DNA from: Flavobacteriales bacterium
GTDB lineage: Bacteria > Bacteroidota > Bacteroidia > NS11-12g > UBA955
Direction: 5' to 3'
Length of the DNA: 52,617 bases
NCBI GenBank assembly: GCA_947463095.1
Contig: CANHRE010000008.1
Coordinates: 1-52,617, forward strand
Position numbers and translations under genes: made by a program. The notes under the pieces are model-generated. The model was not told where the DNA came from and did not search any database. It saw nothing but the letters and a program-made list of their open reading frames with translations. Of this stretch, positions 32,301 through 41,376 are shown piece by piece; the first letter of the stretch is position 1, and each line of letters starts with the position of its first letter.

Positions 32301-34157
32301 ATGTGTGGTATCAACGGCATAGCAGGTCTTGACGACATTTTCCGCCTCAACGACCGGCTGGTGCACATGAACAACGCCATCCGGCACCGCGGCCCCGACG
32401 ACCGGGGTATTTTTACCACGCCCGGCTGCGGTTTGGCCCATGTGCGGCTCAGTATTATTGACCTTTCTGCCGAAGGTCATCAGCCCATGCACAGCCATGA
32501 TGGCCGATATACCCTGGTGTTTAACGGGGAAATCTACAATTACAAACTGCTCAAAAAGCAACTGGCCGACTACCCCTACAAGAGTCAGACCGATACAGAG
32601 GTCATCTTGGCCGGCCTGTGTCGCTGGGGCCTGGACGTGATTGCAAAGCTGGAAGGGATGTTCGCCGTGGCCATCTGGGACCACCAAAGCCAAACGCTTA
32701 CCCTGGCCCGCGACCACCTCGGAAAAAAACCACTGTATTACGCCCATGCCGACGGCAAGTTGCTGTTCAGCTCTGAAATACGCGGCCTGCTCGCTTCCGG
32801 CTTGGTACCCCACGAATTGGACCCGCAGGCGCTGGCAGAGTTTTTCTCCTGGCAAACGGTGCACGCGCCCAATACCATCCTCAAGGGAGTAAAACAACTG
32901 ATGCCCGGTACTCAGCTAAGCTGGCATCAGGGCACCATCACCCGTCAGCGCTATTTTGAGCTGCAGGATTGCCGCCATAAGTTCAAGGTTACAGGCCCTT
33001 ATGAACGGGTGAAGAAGGATGTGAACAGGTTGCTTGTGGAAGCAGTTGAAAAACGCATGGTGAGCGATGTGCCCCTGGGAGCCTTCCTGTCTGGTGGCAT
33101 AGACAGCAGCATCATCGTAGCCCTCGCCTCCGCCTTTCGCCCCGGCGAACTGCAAACCTTCAACATAGGGTTTCAGGAAGAAGCGTTTAATGAAGCAGCC
33201 ATCGCCGCTCAGGTAGCCCGCAAGTTCAACACCCGCCATACCGAAATAATCCTTACCCCGCAGGAAATAGAACAGGATGTGCTGAAAGCCCTCGATGCCA
33301 TGGATTTTCCCACTACGGATGGGGTAAACACCTATGTGGTGTCAGGCGCTGCCAAGCGTGCAGGCATCACCGTAGCACTTTCCGGCCTCGGCGGCGATGA
33401 ACTGTTCGGCGGCTATTGGATGTTCCCGCTCTCCCAGCGCATGCAGCACATGAAATTCCTGGGTAAGCTGCCCGTATCCCTGCGCCGCATGTTTGCCGAT
33501 TGGTACCGCCGCCTGAAACCAGGAACCCGCTCCGACAAGCTTTACAGCATCATGAGCCGCCCCGGATTCTCCTTCCAGGAATGGTACCCCGAACTGAGGC
33601 GCATTACCGATGAAGAACGACTTTCCTCACTCATCAGCAGCGCCCCTTATCAAACCGCTGCCGATGCCGTATCGCACATCAAGAGCGAAGGTAATGTGGT
33701 TACAGAAGTTACGCTGGCAGAACTGCAAACCTATCTGCCCAACATCCTGCTGCGCGACAGCGATCAGATGGCTATGGCACACGCCTTCGAAATCCGTTGC
33801 CCCTTCCTCGACCTGTCCTTGCTGGATTATGTGCTGTCGCTTCCCGATGCATTCAAACCGCTGAAGCCAGGTAAAAAACTATTGCTCGACACCTTCGGAC
33901 ACCTTTTGCCTGAAGAGGTATATAATAGACCCAAAATGGGTTTCACCTTCCCCTGGGAAGAATGGCTCCGCGGACCTATGGCCGGCCTGGCCGAAGAAGG
34001 CATCATGTCCCTGAAAGAAATTTCCGTGGTGCAGGGCCGTGAAGTAGAACAACTGTGGCACCGCTTCCGCTCAGGCGACAAAACTTTGTCATGGGCAAGG
34101 GTATGGGTGTTCATCGTTATGGGCCATTACATACGCAGAAATAAACTGACCCTTTGA
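32301..34157 (+). CDS. asnB: asparagine synthase-type glutamine amidotransferase
   Basis: A 618-residue AsnB with Cys2 (MCGINGIAGL), IRHRGPDDRGIF and FNGEIYNYKLLKKQL in the glutaminase domain. SGGIDSS starts near residue 264 and LSGLGGDELFGGYWMFPLS lies in the synthetase domain. Unlike the copy at 12669, the SGxGxDE motif is intact. The SGLGGDELFGGY form is common in amidotransferases of exopolysaccharide loci. Its four-base overlap with the following GT4 (TTGA) and its place in a glycan operon favour a role in amidating a sugar acid. A true asparagine synthetase remains possible. Confidence 0.88.
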   Translation: MCGINGIAGLDDIFRLNDRLVHMNNAIRHRGPDDRGIFTTPGCGLAHVRLSIIDLSAEGHQPMHSHDGRYTLVFNGEIYNYKLLKKQLADYPYKSQTDTEVILAGLCRWGLDVIAKLEGMFAVAIWDHQSQTLTLARDHLGKKPLYYAHADGKLLFSSEIRGLLASGLVPHELDPQALAEFFSWQTVHAPNTILKGVKQLMPGTQLSWHQGTITRQRYFELQDCRHKFKVTGPYERVKKDVNRLLVEAVEKRMVSDVPLGAFLSGGIDSSIIVALASAFRPGELQTFNIGFQEEAFNEAAIAAQVARKFNTRHTEIILTPQEIEQDVLKALDAMDFPTTDGVNTYVVSGAAKRAGITVALSGLGGDELFGGYWMFPLSQRMQHMKFLGKLPVSLRRMFADWYRRLKPGTRSDKLYSIMSRPGFSFQEWYPELRRITDEERLSSLISSAPYQTAADAVSHIKSEGNVVTEVTLAELQTYLPNILLRDSDQMAMAHAFEIRCPFLDLSLLDYVLSLPDAFKPLKPGKKLLLDTFGHLLPEEVYNRPKMGFTFPWEEWLRGPMAGLAEEGIMSLKEISVVQGREVEQLWHRFRSGDKTLSWARVWVFIVMGHYIRRNKLTL

Positions 34158-35281
34158 AGCACATCCTGGTGTTTATCGACTGGTACGAGCCCGCCTTTCG
34201 CGCCGGGGGTCCGGTGCGCAGCGTGGTGAACCTCATAGCACGCCTGAAAGAACGCTATCGCTTCAGCGTCGTTACTTCCGTATACGACTACGGAAGCAGC
34301 GAACCCATGAAGGGCATCCAAGCCAACACCTGGACTCCCGGAAAACAAGGAGAACACATCTGCTATCAGTCCAAAGGAGGCTTGCTGAATGCCATCAGAC
34401 ACATCAAAAGCACACAGCCTGACCTGGTTTACCTGCAGGGCATCTTCTCATTTCATTATTCCCTGTTGCCGCTGCTGGCCGCTCAATGGTGCAGAAAGCC
34501 CATCGTGCTCGCACCCAGAGGCATGTTGCATCCAACGGCGTTGCAGTTCAAAGGAGGCCGCAAGCGACTGTTCCTCCGCATGGCTTGGAGCCTGGGCCTG
34601 TTTCGCAAGGTGCGTTTCCAGGCCGTTGATGATTTTGAAGCCGATTACATTAAAGCCGTCTTTCCTGGTGCACATATCCTGAGGGCTACCAATTTGGCAG
34701 CGCTGCCCAACAAGCTGCCTCCACTGGAGCGCGAGGCATCAGCAACACTGAAGCTGGTCAGTGTGGCGCGTATTTCTCCAGAGAAGAACAACCTGTTTGT
34801 ACTCCAACTGCTGCAATCACTGGCGTTTCCGGCAGAAGTGGTGTTCTACGGAGCACCTGGTAACGACGAGCGCTATGTGACGGCCTTCCGCGAGGCGTTC
34901 ACCCAGCTGCCTGGGCACATCCACGCGCGGTGGGAAGGGTTTCTGGACCCCGAAGCCCTTCAGCCTGAACTGAGAAAAGCACACTGGTTTATCCTGCCCA
35001 CCCTGGGTGAAAACTTCGGCCATGCTATCTTTGAGGCGCTGGCGGCTGGACTCCCGGTGATGATTGGAAACAATACACCCTGGAAAAACCTTGCCGAGCA
35101 GCAGGCAGGCTGGGACCTGGAGGTGCAAAATACTGATTCCTGGCTGCACATGCTCAGCAATGCCTATCGGATGGACAGCGCAAGCTACCGCAACATGAGC
35201 ACTGCCGCCATGAACTTGGCACAGACACAGGCAGCGGCCGACAGCGCTTTCACCCAATACCAGAACCTGTTTGGCGTATGA
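34154..35281 (+). CDS. GT4 family glycosyltransferase
   Basis: A 375-residue protein that starts at TTG 34154, overlapping the asnB stop. The N-terminus HILVFIDWYEPAFRAGGPVR contains the acceptor-loop GGP pattern seen in many GT4 enzymes. LVYLQGIFSFHYSLLPLLAA, VLAPRGMLHPTALQFKGGRK and LVSVARISPEKNNLFVLQLL follow. The nucleotide-sugar site is PTLGENFGHAIFEALAAGLP, an intact E-x7-E. Transferases with APRGML are frequent in exopolysaccharide loci. It is coupled to the acetyltransferase that follows by ATGA. Confidence 0.88.
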   Translation: MKHILVFIDWYEPAFRAGGPVRSVVNLIARLKERYRFSVVTSVYDYGSSEPMKGIQANTWTPGKQGEHICYQSKGGLLNAIRHIKSTQPDLVYLQGIFSFHYSLLPLLAAQWCRKPIVLAPRGMLHPTALQFKGGRKRLFLRMAWSLGLFRKVRFQAVDDFEADYIKAVFPGAHILRATNLAALPNKLPPLEREASATLKLVSVARISPEKNNLFVLQLLQSLAFPAEVVFYGAPGNDERYVTAFREAFTQLPGHIHARWEGFLDPEALQPELRKAHWFILPTLGENFGHAIFEALAAGLPVMIGNNTPWKNLAEQQAGWDLEVQNTDSWLHMLSNAYRMDSASYRNMSTAAMNLAQTQAAADSAFTQYQNLFGV

Positions 35282-35826
35282 AAACAAACCTTGAAGCCTT
35301 CGACAACAGCCATTATCACTCCGGCGCCGGACGCTTGAAGATGATCTTGTGGTACCTGGCTAATGCCCTACTGATGAACAGTGCACTGCCCTTCAGCGGC
35401 ATGAAAGCCCGAATGCTGCGGCTTTTTGGCGCACGCATTGGGAAGGGTGTGGTGCTGAAACCTTATATCAACATTAAATACCCCTGGAAACTGGAAATAG
35501 GCGATCACTGCTGGATAGGTGAACAGGTATGGATTGATAACCTCGACCAGGTGCGCGTGGGCAGCCATGTCTGCATTTCTCAGGGCGCCATGCTGTTGTG
35601 TGGAAACCACAACTACCGCCGCAGCACTTTTGATCTGATTACCGGACCCATCACCCTGGAAGATGGGGTGTGGATAGGCGCAAAAACGGTGGTCTGCCCA
35701 GGCGTGCTTTGCGGCAGTCACAGCGTATTAACGGTGGGCTCCGTGGCAACAAAAAACCTCGAAGCCTATACCATCTGCGCCGGCAACCCCGCAGCCGCAG
35801 TGCGCAAACGGGAGGTGAACGCATGA
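35278..35826 (+). CDS. WcaF-like O-acetyltransferase
   Basis: A 182-residue left-handed beta-helix acetyltransferase of the maltose/galactoside O-acetyltransferase superfamily. The N-terminal NSALPFSGMKARMLRLFGAR is the typical helical lead of colanic-acid WcaF-type enzymes. The coil repeats include IGKGVVLKPYINIKYPWKLE, IGEQVWIDN and the catalytic-histidine segment LLCGNHNYRRSTFDL, then DGVWIGAKTVVCPGVLCG. It would acetylate a hydroxyl of the glycan. It overlaps both neighbours by four bases. Confidence 0.88.
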   Translation: MKTNLEAFDNSHYHSGAGRLKMILWYLANALLMNSALPFSGMKARMLRLFGARIGKGVVLKPYINIKYPWKLEIGDHCWIGEQVWIDNLDQVRVGSHVCISQGAMLLCGNHNYRRSTFDLITGPITLEDGVWIGAKTVVCPGVLCGSHSVLTVGSVATKNLEAYTICAGNPAAAVRKREVNA

Positions 35827-36581
35827 AGGTATCTGTAATTACCGCCACCTATAACTCGGCGGCCACCCTGAAAGAAACCATCGACTCGGTAATGGCTCAG
35901 GACTATACCAATCTGGAGTATATTGTGGTGGATGGCAACAGCAGCGATGGAACCCAGGAACTGGTGCGCTCCTATGGCTCGGCTGTGCATCAGTTTGTTT
36001 CTGAACCAGACCGGGGCATCTACGATGCGCTGAACAAAGGCATCGCCATGGCCGGAGGCGACATCATCGCGCTGCTGCACAGCGATGATGTGTTTGACCA
36101 CCCCGGCATCATCAGCAAGGTTGTTGAACAATGCTCAAGAAGCAAGGCATCCATGCTGTGCACCGATGTGCAGATCTGTGACCCCGACAACATGCAGCGC
36201 GTGCGCCGCTATTATTCATGCACACGCTGGAAACCCTGGATGTTCCGCATTGGCCACCAGCCGCCGCACCCGGGCTGTTTCGTGCGCCGGGAACTCTACC
36301 AACAGTTCGGAACCTTTGACCTTTCCTACAGGATTTCTGCCGACTTCGACCTCCTGTTGCGTTTCATCCTGAAACACAAAGTACCTGTGGAATTTCGCAA
36401 CTTTGTGAGCGTGCGCATGCGCGATGGAGGCACCAGCAATGCCGGACTGAAGGCGCGCATGAAGGCAAACAGGGAAGACCATCTTTCACTCAGGAAAAAC
36501 GGGTATTTCAGCTTTTTGCCCCTCATTTATCTAAAATATGTACTCAAAGCATTTCAATGGCTGAACAAGCGGAAGGCGTAA
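35823..36581 (+). CDS. GT2 family glycosyltransferase (WcaA/WcaE-like)
   Basis: A GT-A transferase of 252 residues starting MKVSVITATYNSAATLKETI at the ATG 35823, which overlaps the WcaF-like stop. Family motifs are YIVVDGNSSDGTQELVRSYG, SEPDRGIYDALNKGIAMAGG and the metal site LLHSDDVFD, with ISADFDLLLRFILKHKVPVE later. It closely follows the pattern of colanic acid WcaE and similar enzymes. Its last 25 bases overlap the start of purK. Confidence 0.9.
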   Translation: MKVSVITATYNSAATLKETIDSVMAQDYTNLEYIVVDGNSSDGTQELVRSYGSAVHQFVSEPDRGIYDALNKGIAMAGGDIIALLHSDDVFDHPGIISKVVEQCSRSKASMLCTDVQICDPDNMQRVRRYYSCTRWKPWMFRIGHQPPHPGCFVRRELYQQFGTFDLSYRISADFDLLLRFILKHKVPVEFRNFVSVRMRDGGTSNAGLKARMKANREDHLSLRKNGYFSFLPLIYLKYVLKAFQWLNKRKA

Positions 36582-37738
36582 CATTTCCTTATCGGGGAAC
36601 CATAGGCATTATCGGCGGCGGGCAACTGGGCAAAATGCTCATTGAAGCCTCTCGTCCCTGGAATGTGAAGAACATCGTGTTGGAACAGGATGTGGCATGT
36701 CCGGCAGCGGCGGTTGCCGACCAGGTAATCTGCGGCAGCCTGAATGACCCGGCAGCCCTGCGGAGCCTGGCAGCAAACTGCGATGTGCTTACTTTTGAAA
36801 TCGAACATGTGGGCGTGGAAACCTTGTTGGAACTGGAACGCGAAGGCAAGCGCATTATTCCTTCCCCAAAGGTTTTAGACATCATACGCGACAAAGGCCG
36901 ACAGAAACAATGTTACTATGACCACGGTCTGCCCACCACCTCATTCAGGCTGGTGGAAAGCCCCGCCGACTGGAAGGCTGCCTGCACCGAACTTCCGGGT
37001 ACACGCCTGGTGGCTAAGTGCCGCACCGGGGGTTACGACGGCAGGGGCGTGGACATCTTCAGCCGCGAAGCACTGATGGATGACAGCTACCGGCCGGCAT
37101 TTGAAGCGCCTTCGCTGCTCGAAGTGTTTGTAGAAGATGCGCTGGAACTGGCCGTGATTGTGGCCCGCGATGAACAGGGTAACACCTGCACCTGGCCCGC
37201 CATCCAGATGGAGTTTCACCCTACTGCCAACCTGGTTGAATTTCTATTTATGCCGGCAGAGGTTCCCGCTTCGCTGGAAACAAAAGCCCGGAACATCGCC
37301 ATGGACGCCGTCAGCGCCCTGAATGGCGTGGGTGTTTTTGCCGTGGAACTGCTTTGCAACGGAGATGAAGAAGTGTGGATCAACGAAACAGCCCCCCGGC
37401 CCCACAACAGCGGCCACCATACCATAGAAGCCTGCTATACCAGCCAGTACGAGCAGCTGAACCGCATACTATGCGGATTGCCTTTGGGCGACCCTTCCCT
37501 CATCCAGCCGGCGGCCATGATCAACCTGCTTGGGCCGGAAGGCCTGGAAGGTGATTATCGCCTCAGCGGTGCCGATGAAGCACTTGCCATCTCCGGTGTG
37601 TACATTCATTTATACAACAAGAGCAGCATTCGGGCGATGCGCAAAATGGGACATGTTACGGTGATGGCTGATCATATGGAGGCTTTGAAGGCCAAAGCTT
37701 CCAAGGTCCGCGAGCTGCTGCGCTTCGTTCCTGCCTGA
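36557..37738 (+). CDS. purK: 5-(carboxyamino)imidazole ribonucleotide synthase
   Basis: A 393-residue ATP-grasp enzyme of purine synthesis; it uses ATP and bicarbonate to convert AIR to N5-CAIR. The N-terminal IGIIGGGQLGKMLIEASRPW, CDVLTFEIEHVGVETLLELE, VAKCRTGGYDGRGVDIF and NETAPRPHNSGHHTIEACYT blocks are all diagnostic. The gene overlaps the preceding glycosyltransferase by 25 bases, so it is probably co-transcribed with the glycan operon. No purE is seen in the window. It ends ten bases from the convergent frr stop. Confidence 0.95.
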   Translation: MAEQAEGVTFPYRGTIGIIGGGQLGKMLIEASRPWNVKNIVLEQDVACPAAAVADQVICGSLNDPAALRSLAANCDVLTFEIEHVGVETLLELEREGKRIIPSPKVLDIIRDKGRQKQCYYDHGLPTTSFRLVESPADWKAACTELPGTRLVAKCRTGGYDGRGVDIFSREALMDDSYRPAFEAPSLLEVFVEDALELAVIVARDEQGNTCTWPAIQMEFHPTANLVEFLFMPAEVPASLETKARNIAMDAVSALNGVGVFAVELLCNGDEEVWINETAPRPHNSGHHTIEACYTSQYEQLNRILCGLPLGDPSLIQPAAMINLLGPEGLEGDYRLSGADEALAISGVYIHLYNKSSIRAMRKMGHVTVMADHMEALKAKASKVRELLRFVPA

Positions 37739-37748
37739 GCGGAAACAA

Positions 37749-38306
37749 TTATACCGTCATGATTTCTTTTTCCTTCTGAAGGGTGGCCTCATCGGTCTTT
37801 TTGATGTAAACATCAATCAGCTTTTGCACGTCCTCTTCACCGGCTTTTGCTTCATCCTCACTAAGGCCGTCCTTTTGAAGCTTTTTAATCTTCTCATTGG
37901 CTTCCTTGCGCAGGTTGCGGATGCCCACCTTGCCGTGTTCTGCCTCCTGTTTCGATAGTTTCACCAGTTCTTTCCTGCGCTCTTCCGTAACAGGAGGAAT
38001 GTTAATGCGGATGGTGTCACCATCGTTGCTGGGTGCGAAGCCCAAACTGGCATTGATGATTGCCGTTTCTACCGGGCGAATTAGGCTTTTATCCCAAGGC
38101 TGAATGACCAAGGAGCGCGAATCAGGCGTGGATACGTTGGCAAGCTGGGCCAGAGGTGTCATGGCTCCGTAATACTCTACCATCACGCTGCCCAACATAT
38201 CGGGACTGGCTTTTCCGGCCCGCAAACGGTTGAACTCACTAAGGGTGTGCTGCAGGTTTTTTTCCAGGGTGCTCTGGAGCTCGTTGATAATCTGGCTTAC
38301 ACTCAT
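37749..38306 (-). CDS. frr: ribosome recycling factor
   Basis: RRF, 185 residues, normal length. It splits the post-termination ribosome with EF-G. Sequence marks are LQHTLSEFNRLRAGKASPDM, VMVEYYGAMTPLAQLANVS, LVIQPWDKSLIRPVETAI and IRINIPPVTEERRKELVKLS, with the two-domain layout intact. It lies alone on the minus strand, between purK (convergent) and tatA (divergent). In many Bacteroidota pyrH precedes frr; here it does not. Confidence 0.97.
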   Translation of the reverse strand: MSVSQIINELQSTLEKNLQHTLSEFNRLRAGKASPDMLGSVMVEYYGAMTPLAQLANVSTPDSRSLVIQPWDKSLIRPVETAIINASLGFAPSNDGDTIRINIPPVTEERRKELVKLSKQEAEHGKVGIRNLRKEANEKIKKLQKDGLSEDEAKAGEEDVQKLIDVYIKKTDEATLQKEKEIMTV

Positions 38307-38372
38307 GGCCTAACTTTCGTCGCGAAAATAATGTCTGTAAAGGTTTTCGGATGCTATTGCCTGAGGTTTTGC

Positions 38373-38380
38373 TATTTTTG
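38373..38380 (+). promoter_or_regulatory. Bacteroidota -7 promoter element
   Basis: TATTTTTG, a perfect TAnnTTTG, 14 bases before the tatA ATG. The best -33 candidate is not at the standard distance, so only the -7 part is supported. Confidence 0.55.
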
Positions 38381-38394
38381 AGGAAATTTTAACC

Positions 38395-38607
38395 ATGAAT
38401 CATCAAGTTTTTTTGCTGCTCGGCTCTCTGGGCACTACTGAAATCATTCTGATTTTACTCATTGTGGTGTTGATGTTCGGAGGTAAAAAAATCCCCGAGT
38501 TGATGCGCGGCCTGGGTAAAGGTATCCGTGAATTCAACGATGCCAAGAATAATGTAAAGCGCGAAATCGAAGAATCGGCAAAAGACCAGCCGGCTGACAA
38601 GAAGTAA
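38395..38607 (+). CDS. tatA: Sec-independent translocase subunit TatA
   Basis: A 70-residue protein with a short N-terminal membrane helix (IILILLIVVLMF), the conserved FGGKKIPELMRGLGKGIREF hinge and amphipathic helix, and a charged C-terminal tail ending DQPADKK. This is the TatA/TatE pattern. TatA forms the pore ring of the twin-arginine export system in the inner membrane. tatC is not in the window. It is followed 19 bases later by gatA. Confidence 0.95.
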   Translation: MNHQVFLLLGSLGTTEIILILLIVVLMFGGKKIPELMRGLGKGIREFNDAKNNVKREIEESAKDQPADKK

Positions 38608-38626
38608 GGTTTAAAAAGCTGCTTCT

Positions 38627-40063
38627 TTGTATTCGTACACCCAATATTCCCGGCTCCGCGCCGATTTGGAAGCGGGAGCCTGTTCCTGCAGGGCACTTGT
38701 AGAACAGTGTTTGCAAGCCTGTGAAACGCACAAAAACCTGAATGCCTTTCTGGATCTTTATGCAGATGAAGCGCTGCTAAGGGCCGATCAACTCGATGCC
38801 CAATTCCGCGCAGGGCGAAACCCCGGGAAGCTGGCCGGAATGGTCATTGCGCTAAAGGATGTCATCTGCTATAAAGATCATGAAGTCAGCGCTTCCAGCA
38901 AGATCCTCAAGGGGTTTAAAAGCCTCTACAACGCTACCGTTACCGAACGACTGCTTCAGGAAGGTGCCATCATTATTGGCCGCACCAACTGCGACGAATT
39001 CGCCATGGGCGCCAGCAATGAAAACAGTGCCTTTGGCCCCGTGCTCAATGCTGCCGATCCCTCACGTGTTCCCGGTGGCTCTTCGGGGGGCAGCGCCGTT
39101 GCCGTGCAAACCGGTATGTGCCATGCAGCCCTGGGTTCCGACACCGGGGGATCCATCCGTCAGCCTGCCGCTTTTACAGGCACCGTCGGCCTGAAGCCTA
39201 CATATGGCCGTATCAGTCGTTGGGGCCTGCTGGCCTATGCTTCCAGCTTCGACCAGATTGGGCCTATGACCCTCACCGTGGCCGATGCCGCGCTGCTGCT
39301 GGAAGTGATGGCAGGCCCGGACCAACATGACGCCACCTGCTCCACACAAACTGTTGATGCCTACACCCTGGCCCTGGACGAGGCTCCGGAAAAACCCCTT
39401 CGCATAGCCTACCTTGGCGACGCACTTGATCACCCAGGCCTGGATACGGAAATACGCCTGCGCAGCTTCGACCTGTTTGAAACGCTGCGCAGCCAGGGGC
39501 ATACCGTAGAAGCGGTATCCTTCCCATACCTGGATTATATGGTGCCCTGCTACTATGTGCTTACCACGGCAGAAGCTTCGAGCAACCTGTCGCGCTATTC
39601 CGGGCTCACCTACGGATACCGCAGCCCCGCAGCCCACGACCTGGAATCTACCTTCAAGCGCTCCCGCAGCGAAGGCTTCGGCCCCGAAGTGAAAAGGCGC
39701 ATCATGCTCGGCACCTTCGTATTGAGCAGCGACTACTACGATGCCTACTACTCAAAGGCCCAAAAGGTACGCCGCGTTATCCGCGATAAAACCGCAGCCC
39801 TGCTCGAACAATACGACTTCCTGTTGCTGCCTACCACCAGTACCCCGCCCTTTAGGCTGGGCGAAAAGGCCAGCGATCCCATTGCCATGTATCTTGCCGA
39901 CCTGTTTACCGTGCAGGCCAACCTGGCAGGCAATCCCGCCATTTCCATACCGGCAGGTACCAACAGCGCAGGTTTGCCCTTCGGCATGCAGGTAATGGCA
40001 GGCAACTTTAAGGAAGCTGCCATGCTTCGGTTTTCCGACTATCTTTCCCGGCTGTTGCCCTGA
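38627..40063 (+). CDS. gatA: Asp-tRNA(Asn)/Glu-tRNA(Gln) amidotransferase subunit A
   Basis: A 478-residue amidase-signature protein. GatA hydrolyses glutamine and supplies ammonia to GatB for tRNA-bound amide formation. The Ser-cisSer-Lys triad is seen in MVIALKDVICYKD (Lys), PGGSSGGSAVAV and LGSDTGGSIRQPAAFTG. No ATG is available before the conserved N-terminal helix, so the start is the TTG at 38627. The stop overlaps the next start by one base (TGATG). gatB and gatC are not in the window. Confidence 0.95.
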   Translation: MYSYTQYSRLRADLEAGACSCRALVEQCLQACETHKNLNAFLDLYADEALLRADQLDAQFRAGRNPGKLAGMVIALKDVICYKDHEVSASSKILKGFKSLYNATVTERLLQEGAIIIGRTNCDEFAMGASNENSAFGPVLNAADPSRVPGGSSGGSAVAVQTGMCHAALGSDTGGSIRQPAAFTGTVGLKPTYGRISRWGLLAYASSFDQIGPMTLTVADAALLLEVMAGPDQHDATCSTQTVDAYTLALDEAPEKPLRIAYLGDALDHPGLDTEIRLRSFDLFETLRSQGHTVEAVSFPYLDYMVPCYYVLTTAEASSNLSRYSGLTYGYRSPAAHDLESTFKRSRSEGFGPEVKRRIMLGTFVLSSDYYDAYYSKAQKVRRVIRDKTAALLEQYDFLLLPTTSTPPFRLGEKASDPIAMYLADLFTVQANLAGNPAISIPAGTNSAGLPFGMQVMAGNFKEAAMLRFSDYLSRLLP

Positions 40064-41367
40064 TGCGTATTTTCGTTCTGCTGTTCTTCTTCGCGGTACA
40101 GGCAGCACAGGCCCAAACCGATGTGTACATCAAAAGAATAGCAGCCCTGTGCAACCAGGGCTTACCCTGCTTCTACAACGAACAGGTAGATGCCGAGATC
40201 TTATATTGGCTGCAAAACGAAGAAGACTATACCTCCTACATGTTGGGTCGCAGTGAAGCCCTGCTCGCGCCAGTAGATAAAGCCCTGGCGGAACGTGGCC
40301 TTCCCGGATTCCTGCGCTACATCCCCATTGCCAATACCAACCTGGCCTACGACTATTCCGGCTACGACGGCGCCTCCGGTTCCTGGCCGCTCTCATTTGC
40401 CATTGCTAAGCGCTACGGATTGAAAATCAACTCCTATGTCGACGAGCGACGCAGCCGCGAAAAAGCCGCTAATGCCGCCGCCGCGTATCTGTCAGACTTG
40501 TACCGCATCTACCGCGACTGGAAAAAGGTGATTGCCGCCTTTCGCATCGGTCCTGTGGAACTCAATAAGGCCATTCGGCTCTCAGGAAATTCGCTGAACT
40601 ATGACAGCATTCACAACTTCCTGCCCGAAGTATATCAGGCCCCGGTGGTCCGATTTATGGGGATGTTGTACATTTTCAATTTTCATTCCCTGCATGGAAT
40701 TAAACTGAAGCAATATGTTCCGGAAGTGGCCGATACCGTTTGGTCTTCCTGTGCCATGTCGTTTAAAGTGCTTGAAGATAAATTGCCTATTAAAGGCGAA
40801 GACCTGCGTTTTTTTAATCCCGTGTTGCGCGGCGCATACATTCCGCATTACTTCGAACCAACGCAGTTTTATCTGCCTGTAGGTTACGGTGCGCGCTACA
40901 TTAAAATCCGCGATTCCATATGCATGGAAGTATCGGAAAAGAAATACCCACCCCTGCCGGCCATCACCGAAACGGGTATTTCTCCGGATACCGTGTTCAA
41001 ACAGGCAATCATCATCGAACAGCCTCGTCCCGGTGGGCCTGCGCCCCAATACGACACAGTGGTGCGTGTGATAGACTCGGTAACATACATAGAAATCCGA
41101 CCGCATGTGGCGCCTAAGCCTGCCGCCGCTCCGGAAGGGAAAGTATGGGTCTATTACACCGTTAAGTCGGGGGATGCCCTGTATACCCTGGCGGATATTT
41201 TCGACTGCACCGTTGCCAATACCCGCAAATGGAACGGCTTGGGCAGCAACGCCATTTCAACTGGTCGTAAGCTGAAGTTTTATGTCTCCGCCTCTAAAGT
41301 TGCCTATTATCGGAAAATGAATGCCATGAGTCTGGCACAGAAGCGCAGTACTGCCGGTCGCGACTAA
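40063..41367 (+). CDS. MltD-like lytic transglycosylase-domain protein with LysM, catalytic Glu absent
   Basis: A 434-residue exported protein with a signal peptide ending near AQAQT. The middle resembles MltD (GH23): RYGLKINSYVDERR, AAAYLSDLYRIYRDWKKVIA. C-terminal residues ~360-410 form one LysM repeat (YYTVKSGDALYTLADIF), which would bind peptidoglycan. The GH23 catalytic Glu (LxLVESxF) is replaced: aligned on GLWQ/GSWP, the position is Asn91 in IPIANTNL. The later AAYNAGP motif reads AAFRIGP. I therefore expect a binding or scaffold protein rather than an active enzyme. It is coupled to gatA. Confidence 0.82.
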   Translation: MRIFVLLFFFAVQAAQAQTDVYIKRIAALCNQGLPCFYNEQVDAEILYWLQNEEDYTSYMLGRSEALLAPVDKALAERGLPGFLRYIPIANTNLAYDYSGYDGASGSWPLSFAIAKRYGLKINSYVDERRSREKAANAAAAYLSDLYRIYRDWKKVIAAFRIGPVELNKAIRLSGNSLNYDSIHNFLPEVYQAPVVRFMGMLYIFNFHSLHGIKLKQYVPEVADTVWSSCAMSFKVLEDKLPIKGEDLRFFNPVLRGAYIPHYFEPTQFYLPVGYGARYIKIRDSICMEVSEKKYPPLPAITETGISPDTVFKQAIIIEQPRPGGPAPQYDTVVRVIDSVTYIEIRPHVAPKPAAAPEGKVWVYYTVKSGDALYTLADIFDCTVANTRKWNGLGSNAISTGRKLKFYVSASKVAYYRKMNAMSLAQKRSTAGRD

Positions 41368-41376
41368 GTAAGGTAC

